Origin: PRDV01 sp963710865
GTDB lineage: Bacteria; Babelota; Babeliae; Babelales; Babelaceae
NCBI GenBank assembly: GCA_963710865.1
Contig: CAVQBR010000002.1
Location: 992,001 to 1,056,000 of the forward strand
DNA length: 64,000 nucleotides
Direction of reading: 5' to 3'
A model generated the notes under the pieces. The model searched no databases and was not told the DNA's origin. It saw nothing but the letters and a program-made list of their open reading frames with translations. Below, in pieces: positions 36,524 through 45,006 of this stretch. The translations under genes and the position numbers were made by a program. Within the stretch, counting starts at the first letter, position 1; each line of letters starts with the position of its first letter.

Positions 36524-37612
36524 TTAAATCAGCTTTTGTGCAGGAAGCGAAGCTGCAAAGCTGCCTTTAATAAATTGAAGGCGTTGAATGCGGTCTTTAA
36601 CTGAGCCCAAGAGCTCGCTATTATAGAAGAATATGCTTGAAAGGCGTATCTTGCTTAAATAGTCTGCGATCTTTTGATAATGCCTGAGTAACTGAAGCTC
36701 TTCTTCTGCCTGCTTGAAAAAGAGCGTTACAGGGTTGGTAGAGGCATAGTCTATAATGTGAGCGTAATGAGCTTTGATCGAATGAAGAAGTTCTTTAGCA
36801 AGGTCTGATTGGGTGAAGCTAAACAGTTCCTCAAGAGATACGCTTTTCCTCCATTCAGACCACTTATAGTCACTTAGTTTAAATGCGATATACCATAAAT
36901 AGGTTTGCAGAAGTGCATAGGTTCCCACTATGCCCCCAGCTAGGGGAAGGAGATGGAACCGTTTATACCACGCAGGAACTGGCACAATCGGTGCAGTGAG
37001 CGCCGGTAGGGATGCAGCCGGCAGTGCAGCTGTTCCTGGTAAAGTTGTAGTTGGTAAAGTTGTAGTTGGTAAAGTTGGATTTGTTAAAGTTGGATTTGGT
37101 AAAGCTATATTCGGCAAAGCTATATTCGGCAAAGCTGCAACTGGTAGAGTTGGTGTAGGCATTGCTGTCTCTTTGAGAGGCTCAATTCTTTCAGGTTGCC
37201 GCGGTGCTTCATGTTTTTGTTCTTGGGTATTTGAAGCTGATTCTGTTGACTGGCCTGACATATTAATATTAAGAATAACTGGCTGTTGAGGGCTAGCAGT
37301 TCTTAGAGCTTCACTTACGATCGGTTTCAGTGCTGCAGCTGTTTCTGGCATATTCATCGTATGGCCTCCCTGACTAATTCCTACGGTTGTATGGGTTGCT
37401 TGGTTTGTCTGTGTAGCTTGGTTTGTCTGCGTTGTTTCAGTTCTCTGGTTTGTTAGTGTTGTATGTGAGGTGCTAGGTGGTTGAAACATGCGTGCTAAAG
37501 ATTGCGAGCCGTAAGAGAGCGCAGTGCTTATAAGCGGGAAAAACGAAAGACTGGAGCGTGTGGTAAGGAGAAGAGTTGCAAAAAAGATTATAGTGAGAGA
37601 GTTGTTTTGCAT
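36524..37612 (-). CDS. Exported Pro/Thr-rich repeat membrane protein, unknown
   Basis: 362 residues, ATG at 37612 with AAGG upstream. Signal peptide (SLTIIFFATLLLTTRSSLS), Thr/Gln-rich TNQATQTNQATHT, an acidic helical region, then a run of about ten five-residue repeats of the form xLPxx (ALPNIALPNIALPNPTL, TLPTTTLPTTTLPG), a membrane span (LPLAGGIVGTYALLQTYLW), and a helical C-terminal domain (about 240-362). The 15-base DNA repeats (for example near 37020-37150) could change number by slippage. The architecture suggests an anchored stalk-like protein. No family recognised. Confidence 0.72.
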   Translation of the reverse strand: MQNNSLTIIFFATLLLTTRSSLSFFPLISTALSYGSQSLARMFQPPSTSHTTLTNQRTETTQTNQATQTNQATHTTVGISQGGHTMNMPETAAALKPIVSEALRTASPQQPVILNINMSGQSTESASNTQEQKHEAPRQPERIEPLKETAMPTPTLPVAALPNIALPNIALPNPTLTNPTLPTTTLPTTTLPGTAALPAASLPALTAPIVPVPAWYKRFHLLPLAGGIVGTYALLQTYLWYIAFKLSDYKWSEWRKSVSLEELFSFTQSDLAKELLHSIKAHYAHIIDYASTNPVTLFFKQAEEELQLLRHYQKIADYLSKIRLSSIFFYNSELLGSVKDRIQRLQFIKGSFAASLPAQKLI

Positions 37613-38151
37613 GAGGAACCTTCTGTTTTATGGTTGATTGAATTTTACTGCGGGACTAACTTACCTGATTTTTTTATGAAGTTCAATAGCGCTTTATCGA
37701 CATTTTTTTTAGTAATTTCATGCCTTTGAAATTGAGCTTTTATCTGAGGGGCTTTTGAAAAAATATACTCTAATATGCATTTTTTATCTCTCAAGAGACT
37801 TCATCAGATGGCTTTTTTAAGAAAGTGAAAAAAACTGTTTACAAAAAAAATGCATGGTATATTATTGACGTCACTTCTTGAGTGCATTGATTTATTATTT
37901 TGAATCATTTCACATTGAAATGTCTTGAGAGCGTCAGATTGAAGGGAATGGATGCTCCGCTTGTCAAACTGGTGTGCTAGCAGTTCCATTGTGCCTTGTG
38001 GAGCTGGCAATAGTGGACGTCCATTCTCTTCCTTGTCTTGGCTTAAGCCCGAGTGGGGGGCACGTAAAAATAATTTCATAAAAGTGCCCCCTGCGACTGT
38101 ATCTTTTTTGCTGAAACTGGTACCTTTAGTAACAAATATAAGGATACTTTC
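37613..38151. other. Intergenic region with one inverted repeat
   Basis: About 540 bases. Frames on either strand here (minus 37804-38079, plus 37952-38215) lack a convincing ribosome-binding site or motif. GGGGGCAC (38056-38063) and GTGCCCCC (38084-38091) form an 8-bp inverted repeat around an A/T-rich 20-base centre, about 60 bases upstream of the dciA-like gene; an operator is possible. No RNA gene seen. Confidence 0.45.
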
Positions 38152-38586
38152 ATGGCAGCATTACTTAGAGATCTTGTACCCCAGATTTTGCAACACAATG
38201 ATGAGTGGCGGCTAACGCTCTTGAGGCATTGGAATACGATTATCGGTACGTTGCAAACGCGTGTCCGTCTTGAAAAAATCTACGATGATACGCTCATTAT
38301 CGGAGTGTACGAATCACATTGGATGCATGAACTGCATCTTTTTTCTTCGGTACTTATCGATTCAATAAATAGGTATTTAGGTCATGAGCGCATTGCACAT
38401 CTTCGCTTTAAGTTAGTAGAAGAGAAAAAGCAGCTATCAAAGTTTAGCTTGGCTCGTCGGGAGGTTACTCCTGTGGAAGTGGTACTTACCCCCAGTCAAC
38501 TCGGTGCTCTTCGGGCAATTAGTGATGAAAGTTTGAAGGCAGCGCTTCTTCAATTTTGGGGACGATGCGTCCGTCAGCAGAGCTAA
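38152..38586 (+). CDS. DUF721 (DciA-like) protein
   Basis: 144 residues, AAGGAT before the ATG. The family pattern is clear: W-x2-IIG near 28-33, DDTLIIGVYESHWMHELHLFS (about 45-65), then INRYLGHERIAHLRFKL. DciA proteins assist loading of the replicative helicase DnaB. Residues 100-144 form a family-variable helical tail. murG follows 29 bases downstream, so the two may be co-transcribed. Confidence 0.8.
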   Translation: MAALLRDLVPQILQHNDEWRLTLLRHWNTIIGTLQTRVRLEKIYDDTLIIGVYESHWMHELHLFSSVLIDSINRYLGHERIAHLRFKLVEEKKQLSKFSLARREVTPVEVVLTPSQLGALRAISDESLKAALLQFWGRCVRQQS

Positions 38587-38615
38587 ATTCGGCCCGTTAC
38601 GTGGAGGAATTTTAA

Positions 38616-39710
38616 ATGAATAGAGGACGCTTCCTACTCTTAGTGATAGCAGGTTGTTTAGGATTCTTTGTGTGGTATAGTGTTACACCCTTGCGAGGAG
38701 TCCAGAAATCGTTTTGTGTTGTGGCAGGTAAGTCGGGAGGCCATATTATTCCGGGTATGACCTATGTCAAACAGCTTACTCAAAAGCATCCTGGCTATGG
38801 AGTAGTATTTTTCTCAACTGATACTGAGCTTGACCGTTCTATAGTTGCTTTATATCCGTTCGTTTTTTCTTATGTGCCCCTGAGGCTTATCCCCTTTCCC
38901 GGCAAAGCGGTGTGGCGCTATCCACTATTTCTTTGGGATTGCATCTGGTCGTTTTGCGTAAGTTTTAAGACATTAGTGCAAACAAAGCCAGAGCGTGTGA
39001 TAAGTATGGGTGGCTCTATTTCTGTTCCAGTCTGTCTTGCTGCTTGGTGTTTACGGATACCGATCGATCTATTTGAGCTCAATGCAGTACCAGGCAAAGC
39101 AGTTATGTGGTTAGCTCCCTTAGCCGATACTGTTTCTGTCTGCTTTGAACAGGCAAGGAGTTTTTTTAACAGACCTGTGAAGGTTGTTCCTTATCCTTTG
39201 CGGTTTGGACCGCAGGATATCCTTTCTCCGGACGTAGCGAAGCGCCATCTTGGGTTGAACCAAGAGAAGAAGACGCTACTGATTCTGGGTGGTTCTCAGG
39301 GATCCCGTTCCATAAATGAGCTTATGAAACAGTTTTTTGCTCACCATCACCTCGACGCTGTTCAAGTGATTCATCAAGCAGGTGCTTCGAATGTGCCTGA
39401 ATTGAAGCAGTTTTATGCTGATCATAAGCAGGATGCGCTGGTTTTTGATTATGTGCATGAATTAAAGTATGCGTATTCGGCTGCTGATTTGGTTATCGCA
39501 AGAGCGGGCGCTGGGACGCTTTTTGAGTTGCAGTTTTTTGGAAAGAAGTCACTGCTTATACCTCTTGAAATAGCAACAACAGCTCATCAGGTTGATAATG
39601 CCCTCGCTATGGCTCAAATGCGCCCAGATCTTTTTACGGTAATTCGGGCTGCCGATATTGCTGCTGATAGCGAGAAATTCTATCAGCTCATTCTGGAACG
39701 AATAGGCTAA
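38616..39710 (+). CDS. murG: MurG-like UDP-GlcNAc:lipid I N-acetylglucosaminyltransferase
   Basis: 364 residues, GTGGAGG before the ATG. Adds GlcNAc to lipid I to make lipid II for peptidoglycan. Motifs: GKSGGHIIPG (about 38-47, family GGTGGH.xPg), GGSQGSRSINE, and RAGAGTLFELQFFGKKSLLIPLE (sugar-nucleotide site). The N-terminal extension (RFLLLVIAGCLGFFVWYSV) is a membrane span, unusual because MurG is normally peripheral. It lies outside any dcw cluster. The 3' end overlaps the convergent PBP gene by 23 bases. Confidence 0.9.
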   Translation: MNRGRFLLLVIAGCLGFFVWYSVTPLRGVQKSFCVVAGKSGGHIIPGMTYVKQLTQKHPGYGVVFFSTDTELDRSIVALYPFVFSYVPLRLIPFPGKAVWRYPLFLWDCIWSFCVSFKTLVQTKPERVISMGGSISVPVCLAAWCLRIPIDLFELNAVPGKAVMWLAPLADTVSVCFEQARSFFNRPVKVVPYPLRFGPQDILSPDVAKRHLGLNQEKKTLLILGGSQGSRSINELMKQFFAHHHLDAVQVIHQAGASNVPELKQFYADHKQDALVFDYVHELKYAYSAADLVIARAGAGTLFELQFFGKKSLLIPLEIATTAHQVDNALAMAQMRPDLFTVIRAADIAADSEKFYQLILERIG

Positions 39711-41601
39711 TTCCAACTGGGTCATCCTGAGCTGTCGGTACTCCAGTGCTTGGATGAATCGTTATCTCTTTGAGGCTGGGATCGAAGGTGAATGACTGAA
39801 GATCATTAGCAATCGCCTTGTTAAAACTTTTCCAGAGAGGAAAGGCTATTTGTGAGCCAAACACTTCCTCTTCTAATGAGCGGTTATTGTCATGGCCTAG
39901 ATAGACCCCAGTGGTATATCTAGGGGTTGACCCAATGAACCAACAAGTTCGTGCATCATTTGTGGTTCCGGTTTTACCAAAGGCTTCACAGCTAAACCAG
40001 GTTTTAGGATTACGCTTTCTTGCTTGTTCTATTTTAATCATAAGTACTTTGGCAACCTGCGCGCTTATACGGGGTGCAATGACCGCTTTTTCTATCGGTT
40101 TTGCTTTCCATAATTTGGTTCCCCATTCGTCTTTTATCCAGAGGACGAGATGGGGCTCGTAATAGGTTCCTTGTTGTGCAAAAATATTCATCATCGCTAC
40201 TGCTTCTGACAATGTGGTATCTAAACAGCCGAGGGCAAGAGAAGGGTAGGGCTCGGATGCACGTAAGCCGCATGCTTGAGCAAGAGAGACGATTCCTTCA
40301 GGTCCACTTGCTAAAAAGGTTTTAATAGTCACGCTATTGTTTGAGGTTGAAAGCGCATGGGCAAGGGTCATCAAGCCATCAAACCGGCGAGATGAATTTT
40401 GCGGAGTCCAGGTGCTTGTTGGTAATTCGAGTATAATTGGCTCATCGATTTCACAATCGGTAAAGAGCTTGCCTTGCGAAAGGGCATGCGCATAGACGAG
40501 TGGCTTGAAAGTCGATCCTAGTTGCCTACGTGCCTTCAATGCTCTATTAAATTGAGAAGCTTGAAAGTCAGACCCACCGATAAGTGCTTTGATCTGTCCT
40601 GTTGATCCTTCGATGGACAATAATGCGCCTTCGAGCGTTGGAGTAAAACGTTTGCGAAGCTTCGTCAGATGGTCCTGAAATGCCTGTGCTGCTGCATCTT
40701 GCATCTTCCTATTCAAGGTAGTTTGAATACGTAATCCTCCCGTATAGAGCTTATGTTTGCCAACCAGTTCTTCAAGCATAAGTCGAATTGTTTCTTTTGC
40801 ATGGGGTGCACAGCTGTGTGTGTCTCTCTTGACGGTAACGACTGGTTTTTGTCGAGCTTCTTCATACTCTTTCGGAGTAATGAATTTAAGTTTGTGCATA
40901 TTGCTTAAAATGAGGTTGCGCCTTTTTAGTGCTCGATCTGTGCTATACAGGGGACAATAGTGCTGAGGTGACCGTACAATAGATGCAAGCACTGCTGCTT
41001 CATCGAGGGTGATGTCTTTGATGTGTTTGCCCCAGAACCGCTGCGTTGCCGCTTCGACCCCGTAGATACCTGACCCTAAGTAGATATGATTGAGATAGGT
41101 TTCGAGTATCTGTTCCTTCGTAAATTGTCGTTCAATGACAAGTGCGAGTATCTGCTCTTTTATTTTTCGGCTATAGCTTTTTTCTGTCTCAAAATAAAGA
41201 AGACGTACAAGTTGTTGGGTGATCGTACTGGCTCCTTGTGCCTTTTTAAAGCGTGCAATATTGGTAAGGAGAGAACGAACGATTCCTTTTACTGAGAGGC
41301 CACCATGAGTAAAGAATTTCCAGTCCTCTGCTGCTAAGAAGGCGTTTATAACGTGTGTCGGCATATCTTTGAGTTTAATGACCTCTCGCTTTTCAAGCTG
41401 GAAGCGGCCCCATTCATTGCCTTCATCGTCAAGAAGAATGGATGGCTTTGCGGGATTGTAATGTTCGAGTACGGAGAAGTCTACCCAGGGTTGTTCTGAG
41501 ACGTAGAAGAGGACTCCTAAACAGGTGCAAACAAAAAGAACGCTGAGAGCAGCACATCCATAGAGAAGGCGTTTGATCATAATTTGTATTCTAGGTTTCA
41601 T
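39688..41601 (-). CDS. Class A penicillin-binding protein (transglycosylase/transpeptidase)
   Basis: 637 residues. One N-terminal membrane span (LYGCAALSVLFVCTCLGVLFYV). The GT51 domain has catalytic Glu92 in AAEDWKFFTHGG and QGASTITQQLVR (122-133). The transpeptidase domain has Ser363-x-x-Lys366 (STFK), SNN (420-422) and KTGT (543-546). Polymerises and cross-links peptidoglycan from lipid II. Shorter than E. coli PBP1a, with the OB-like insert apparently absent. ATG at 41601. Paired convergently with murG, both cell wall enzymes. Confidence 0.93.
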   Translation of the reverse strand: MKPRIQIMIKRLLYGCAALSVLFVCTCLGVLFYVSEQPWVDFSVLEHYNPAKPSILLDDEGNEWGRFQLEKREVIKLKDMPTHVINAFLAAEDWKFFTHGGLSVKGIVRSLLTNIARFKKAQGASTITQQLVRLLYFETEKSYSRKIKEQILALVIERQFTKEQILETYLNHIYLGSGIYGVEAATQRFWGKHIKDITLDEAAVLASIVRSPQHYCPLYSTDRALKRRNLILSNMHKLKFITPKEYEEARQKPVVTVKRDTHSCAPHAKETIRLMLEELVGKHKLYTGGLRIQTTLNRKMQDAAAQAFQDHLTKLRKRFTPTLEGALLSIEGSTGQIKALIGGSDFQASQFNRALKARRQLGSTFKPLVYAHALSQGKLFTDCEIDEPIILELPTSTWTPQNSSRRFDGLMTLAHALSTSNNSVTIKTFLASGPEGIVSLAQACGLRASEPYPSLALGCLDTTLSEAVAMMNIFAQQGTYYEPHLVLWIKDEWGTKLWKAKPIEKAVIAPRISAQVAKVLMIKIEQARKRNPKTWFSCEAFGKTGTTNDARTCWFIGSTPRYTTGVYLGHDNNRSLEEEVFGSQIAFPLWKSFNKAIANDLQSFTFDPSLKEITIHPSTGVPTAQDDPVGISLFVPE

Positions 41602-41663
41602 ATGGTATCCTATCCTCTAGGATAGCACTCCTTTGGTTCTCTTCAAAATGGCGTACAGAATTT

Positions 41664-42005
41664 ATGATAAAACAAACCACCTTTTTTGCACTGCTCAGTT
41701 GCTCCTTGCTTCTCGATATAGCATTGTTGCAGCAGTATCAGCTTTTTCTCAGTCGATTTCTATTTTATTGGGTTATCGTATCGCGCGGGTCTATCTTCCA
41801 GGTTGCCCTCGCTGGATGTGCTGCTCTGCTCCCAACCTTTATTCTTACAGGAACCGTAGGTCTCGATTTAGTGGTGATGGTACCACTTGCGATCACCTTG
41901 AATATCATTGTGCGCTTTGCAGAGCTCAACCCTCTTACCAAGTTTCTTCTCGTATGGGGGAGCTCTTCTCTGCATTCGCTCTTTTTGCGCCTGTTGTTAT
42001 CCTAA
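41664..42005 (+). CDS. Small four-span membrane protein
   Basis: 113 residues, ATG at 41664. Very hydrophobic, with about four spans (TFFALLSCSLLLDIALL, FLSRFLFYWVIVS, VALAGCAALLPTFILTGTVGL, LVVMVPLAITLNIIV). An overlapping frame at 41633 is polar and lacks this pattern, so I keep this one. The size and pattern recall MreD-like shape proteins, but this is only an impression. It lies between the divergent PBP gene and rnpB. Confidence 0.6.
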   Translation: MIKQTTFFALLSCSLLLDIALLQQYQLFLSRFLFYWVIVSRGSIFQVALAGCAALLPTFILTGTVGLDLVVMVPLAITLNIIVRFAELNPLTKFLLVWGSSSLHSLFLRLLLS

Positions 42006-42011
42006 AGCGGA

Positions 42012-42040
42012 TTAACGAAAGAGCTTAATTGTGGTATACT
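42012..42040 (+). promoter_or_regulatory. rnpB promoter
   Basis: TTAACG (42012-42017), 17-base spacer, TATACT (42035-42040), ending 4 bases before the first paired base of RNase P RNA. The spacing to the RNA start supports it. Confidence 0.6.
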
Positions 42041-42044
42041 GTAA

Positions 42045-42376
42045 GTAAGGTAGTCAAGGCAATCGCTCAGGAAACTGGGAGGAAAGTCCGGACTCCAAAC
42101 GAAAGAGGTACCTTAGGCAACTAAGGGAGGCGTAAGCCTATGGACAGTGCCACAGAAAATAACCGCCCTGCTATGCGGGGTAAGGGTGAAAACGGGTGGT
42201 AAGAGCACCCGGTGCATGTTAGTAATAGTATGCAGGGGCAAACCCTACCTGGAGCAAGACAAAATAGGCATGTTCGGTGTTTCGTTCCGGTTTAAACATG
42301 CGGGTATGTCGCAAAGATAGATGGTTGCCAAGCCATCTTTGATGGTCTACAGAATCCGGCTTATTGGCTACCTTAC
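42045..42376 (+). ncRNA. rnpB: RNase P RNA (bacterial type A-like)
   Basis: About 332 bases. The catalytic RNA that removes tRNA 5' leaders. Universal elements: GAGGAAAGTCCGGACTCC near 42080, CACAGAAAATAACCGCC near 42150, AAGGGTGAAAACGGGTGG, and ACAGAATCCGGCTTAT near 42350. The ends pair: GTAAGGTAG (42045-42053) with CTACCTTAC (42368-42376). The PASTA gene starts 18 bases after its 3' end. Confidence 0.95.
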
Positions 42377-42393
42377 TCAACTTAAGAGGATTC

Positions 42394-43110
42394 ATGCGTT
42401 CAGTAATACAATCATTTTTCTGGGTACTTCCCTTTCTTGCCTTTTTGGCAGGATATCAACTGTTGCGTTCCTTATCCCATGTTGAAATAGTTGAAGTACC
42501 TCCTCTTGTTGGATTGCATATGCATGATGCAATAAAGGTACTCTCATCCTCTCAACTTAATGTGCGAATTCTTGCTGAAAAGGAAGACCCTGATATACAA
42601 GAGGGGATTATTGTCAGCCAAACTCCACTTCCTCTGCAACGAGTAAAACCTCATCAATCGATTTTCGTCGTAATTACCCGAAAACCACCACAGCCCAAGG
42701 CGCCGCCATTGTATGGGTTATCCCAAGATCAGGCACAACTGAAAGCTCAGGAGGTTGGGCTTACCCTTAAGTGCTTGTTTCTTGAAAGCTCCTATCCGCA
42801 AGGTTCGATTATAGCCCAAGGCGTCCAACCTGGAGAACAAGTAGATGATAAGAGTATCCATGCCTACTGTTCATCTGGAACTACCTCCCTTCGTATCATT
42901 CCTGACCTGAAGGGCAAGCGGGTAGACGAAGTGGTATCATTTTTTAAACAGTACTCTATAAAAGTTGATGTGAAACATCCTGAGGCAGACTTAGGCCATA
43001 GCTGCTCCTCCTGTATTATTAGAGATCAGCGCCCCTTTGCAGGGACATTGATTGATCTGAAAAAGCCTTTTTCGATTTCTGTTACAGCTGGCATGCCTAC
43101 TGAGTTCTGA
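42394..43110 (+). CDS. Membrane-anchored PASTA-domain protein
   Basis: 238 residues from the ATG at 42394 (AAGAGGA upstream); the TTG at 42364 lies inside rnpB. One N-terminal span (FFWVLPFLAFLAGYQLL) then three PASTA domains (about 33-100, 103-168, 170-236), each with a P-x-L-x-G start (VPPLVGLHMHDAI, APPLYGLSQDQA, IPDLKGKRVDEV) and a G-x2-I-x-QxP centre. PASTA domains bind peptidoglycan fragments or beta-lactams and usually occur in Ser/Thr kinases or PBPs. Here there is no kinase or PBP domain, so it is a free-standing wall-binding protein. Confidence 0.85.
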   Translation: MRSVIQSFFWVLPFLAFLAGYQLLRSLSHVEIVEVPPLVGLHMHDAIKVLSSSQLNVRILAEKEDPDIQEGIIVSQTPLPLQRVKPHQSIFVVITRKPPQPKAPPLYGLSQDQAQLKAQEVGLTLKCLFLESSYPQGSIIAQGVQPGEQVDDKSIHAYCSSGTTSLRIIPDLKGKRVDEVVSFFKQYSIKVDVKHPEADLGHSCSSCIIRDQRPFAGTLIDLKKPFSISVTAGMPTEF

Positions 43111-43342
43111 GAGAGCTGTGCCTCTGATTACAGCTAGCCTCGAGTCGTTTGCGGATACTTGTCCTAGGCTCAAGGGTAATTGTCATCAATGTTCTCGAGA
43201 AGCGGAGCGAGCTGATGATCACTTTAAGTCCATAAAAAAAGAACAAAGTTAAGCTTTACCAAGAAGGGTGTTTCTCATGATTAAATATGGCCTAACGAAA
43301 AAGAGCTTTTCCAAGGCAAGGAAAATCGAAATATTTTAGTCG

Positions 43343-43972
43343 ATGAGTCGTTTTTCTGTCGTTGATGTAGTTGGGTTGCTTTCAAAAAGCTCAGATGCAG
43401 GCGCATGTTGGAGCAAGCCTAAGCAAAGGCTCGTCACGGAGGGCAGTGAAGTCGTGACAAAATGTCACAGTTTGAAGTTAATTACTCCAGATGGGCTAGT
43501 GCAAGAGGCAGATTGTGCGAATGTTGAAGGGATCTTTCGAATAATCCAATCTATGCCATTTCCTAAGGCAGATCCGTTCAAACTTTGGCTGTTAAAGCTT
43601 GCACAGGAAGGCATTGCAGAAATAGAAAATCCTGAGCTTGGTATACAAAGAGCGCGTGAGCTTTATGAAAAAAAGCGCTACCCAAGAGAGTGGATATCGA
43701 AGAGGATCAAAGTATCTCAGTTCGCAAAAACTTAACCGACGAATGGAGCGAGAGAGGTGCTGAAGACGGTCTTGATTTTGCAATCTTAACCAATGAGATT
43801 AAGAAAAATGCTTTTGGCATGAAGGTTTTGATGAGTATAAGGACCATAAAGGCCTAAAGCGGCAAATTAGAAATAATCATTGCCATGCTTGAAGAAGCAA
43901 CCACAACGAAGATAACCAAAGAAAGAGATTCTCGCGGATATGGCTAAGCTTAAGATCACTGCTAAAGCCTAA
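43343..43972 (+). pseudogene. Bro-N domain protein, frameshifted
   Basis: The first 130 residues (43343-43735) match the Bro-N/antirepressor-like family: FSVVDVVGLLSKSSDAG..W, VTKCHSLKLITPDG, IFRIIQS, PFKLWLLKLA, IENPELGIQRARELYEKK. At about 43715-43735 a frameshift introduces a stop. The next frame continues with VRKNLTDEWSERGAEDG, FAILTNEIKKNAFGM, and a further frame gives EEATTTKITKERDSRG, so the rest of the family is present but broken. The N-terminus is also degraded. Family members bind DNA and occur in phages and as free genes in bacteria. Confidence 0.85.
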
Positions 43973-44025
43973 AGGCTGACCCATCTGCCCGACTAAGTTG
44001 ACAGATTAGTGCTTACGAGGTTTGA

Positions 44026-44394
44026 TTAACTCACCTGCTCTGTTGGTTGAGATTTTTTGAAGGCTTGTACAAGAGAATGGTAAGCAGATCTGCCCGATAT
44101 GTAGCTTATACAGGAAAGAGCTGCACAGATTGCGAGCCAAGTCAGGTCCTTTTTATCTTTAAAGCTAAACAAAATGTCTTGTCCTGCAGCTCTACGTTCT
44201 CGGATATGTCCTGCGAGCTTGTAACCGAGGTAAACAGGCAATGCGCCACTTACCAATGACCCTACTGCTTTAGCCGTGCCAGCCAATGCAGATTTTGCTC
44301 GGGTTGATTGGCTTATTGTTTCTTGTGATGTCTCGTTCAGCCCATGGAGTGATTGTACTGCGAGGATTGATAAGCTCATAGTTATAATTTTCAT
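44026..44394 (-). CDS. Small exported two-span membrane protein
   Basis: 122 residues, ATG at 44394 with AAGGAAAG upstream. Signal peptide (MKIITMSLSILAVQSLHG), Ser/Thr-rich linker, then two hydrophobic segments (VGSLVSGALPVYLGYKLAG and LTWLAICAALSCISYISG) ending SAYHSLVQAFKKS. Pattern similarity to the proteins at 3182 (PVLGYIAYRLGRSAKQSF) and 44658 suggests a dispersed family. Function unknown. Confidence 0.65.
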   Translation of the reverse strand: MKIITMSLSILAVQSLHGLNETSQETISQSTRAKSALAGTAKAVGSLVSGALPVYLGYKLAGHIRERRAAGQDILFSFKDKKDLTWLAICAALSCISYISGRSAYHSLVQAFKKSQPTEQVS

Positions 44395-44657
44395 GAATCT
44401 TTCCTTCTCTACAAAGTCAGTTTATAAGTAAGCATAAGTCTTCATCACGCTCGAGTCAAAAGGTAGCTCTCTTGGCATTAAATGGAGGTTGAATAGTACG
44501 TTACAAAGCAGAAAATTGAAGCTTTTAATGAGTAGCCGATAATTTTTGTAATTAATCTCTTTACCAATCGATTGTTTTTTTGCTAAAGTATGTGAGCATG
44601 AGTGCAAGGTGCACTCTGAGGTGTAAAGTATCAGTTCAATATATAGTTAGGAAAACG

Positions 44658-44966
44658 ATGATGAAACGTTTGCTACTAGTGTGTCTTATTTCTGCCCCAG
44701 CATATGGGAATGTTCTTAAAGAGATTAATAATTCACGTCTGGCATCGGCGGTGAAAGCGGCAGGTGCTTTCGGTTTGGGTGTTTTAGGTTTCTACGTTGG
44801 TGGGAAAGCGGTGAAAAAAGGATGGGACAAAGCAGAAGGGTTCGATCGTCCATCCGCAAAAGCAGTTGTTTATAATCTCACAAAATTTGGTGGAATGTCT
44901 TATACGTCTTACCTTCTCTTGCGGTATTCATGGTATAAAGCATGTCACGCAATCGGAAACGATTAA
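44658..44966 (+). CDS. Small exported two-span membrane protein
   Basis: 102 residues from the ATG at 44658 (AGGA 5 bases upstream); a longer TTG start is rejected because it would hide the signal peptide. Signal peptide (KRLLLVCLISAPAYG), then a span AAGAFGLGVLGFYVGG, a charged loop (KKGWDKAEGFDRPSAK) and a second weak span (GGMSYTSYLLLRYSWY). Same design as the genes at 44026 and 6591. A bidirectional terminator follows. Confidence 0.68.
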   Translation: MMKRLLLVCLISAPAYGNVLKEINNSRLASAVKAAGAFGLGVLGFYVGGKAVKKGWDKAEGFDRPSAKAVVYNLTKFGGMSYTSYLLLRYSWYKACHAIGND

Positions 44967-44972
44967 CAAGAG

Positions 44973-45006
44973 AGAAGGCTTCGAGATTTTTCGGAGCCTT
45001 CTTCTA
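44973..45006. terminator. Bidirectional terminator between convergent genes
   Basis: AGAAGGCTTCGA (44973-44984) pairs with TCGGAGCCTTCT (44991-45002) with one G-U pair. T-rich on the plus side (CTATTT), and it overlaps the end of gpsA. It can serve both the small membrane protein gene and the gpsA operon. Confidence 0.65.

Noticed and set aside
37804..38079. 91-codon minus-strand frame
   Set aside because: No convincing ribosome-binding site or domain; composition unlike neighbouring genes.
41633..42028. Longer frame overlapping the small membrane protein gene
   Set aside because: Its product has no coherent hydrophobic pattern, whereas the 41664 frame encodes four clean spans.
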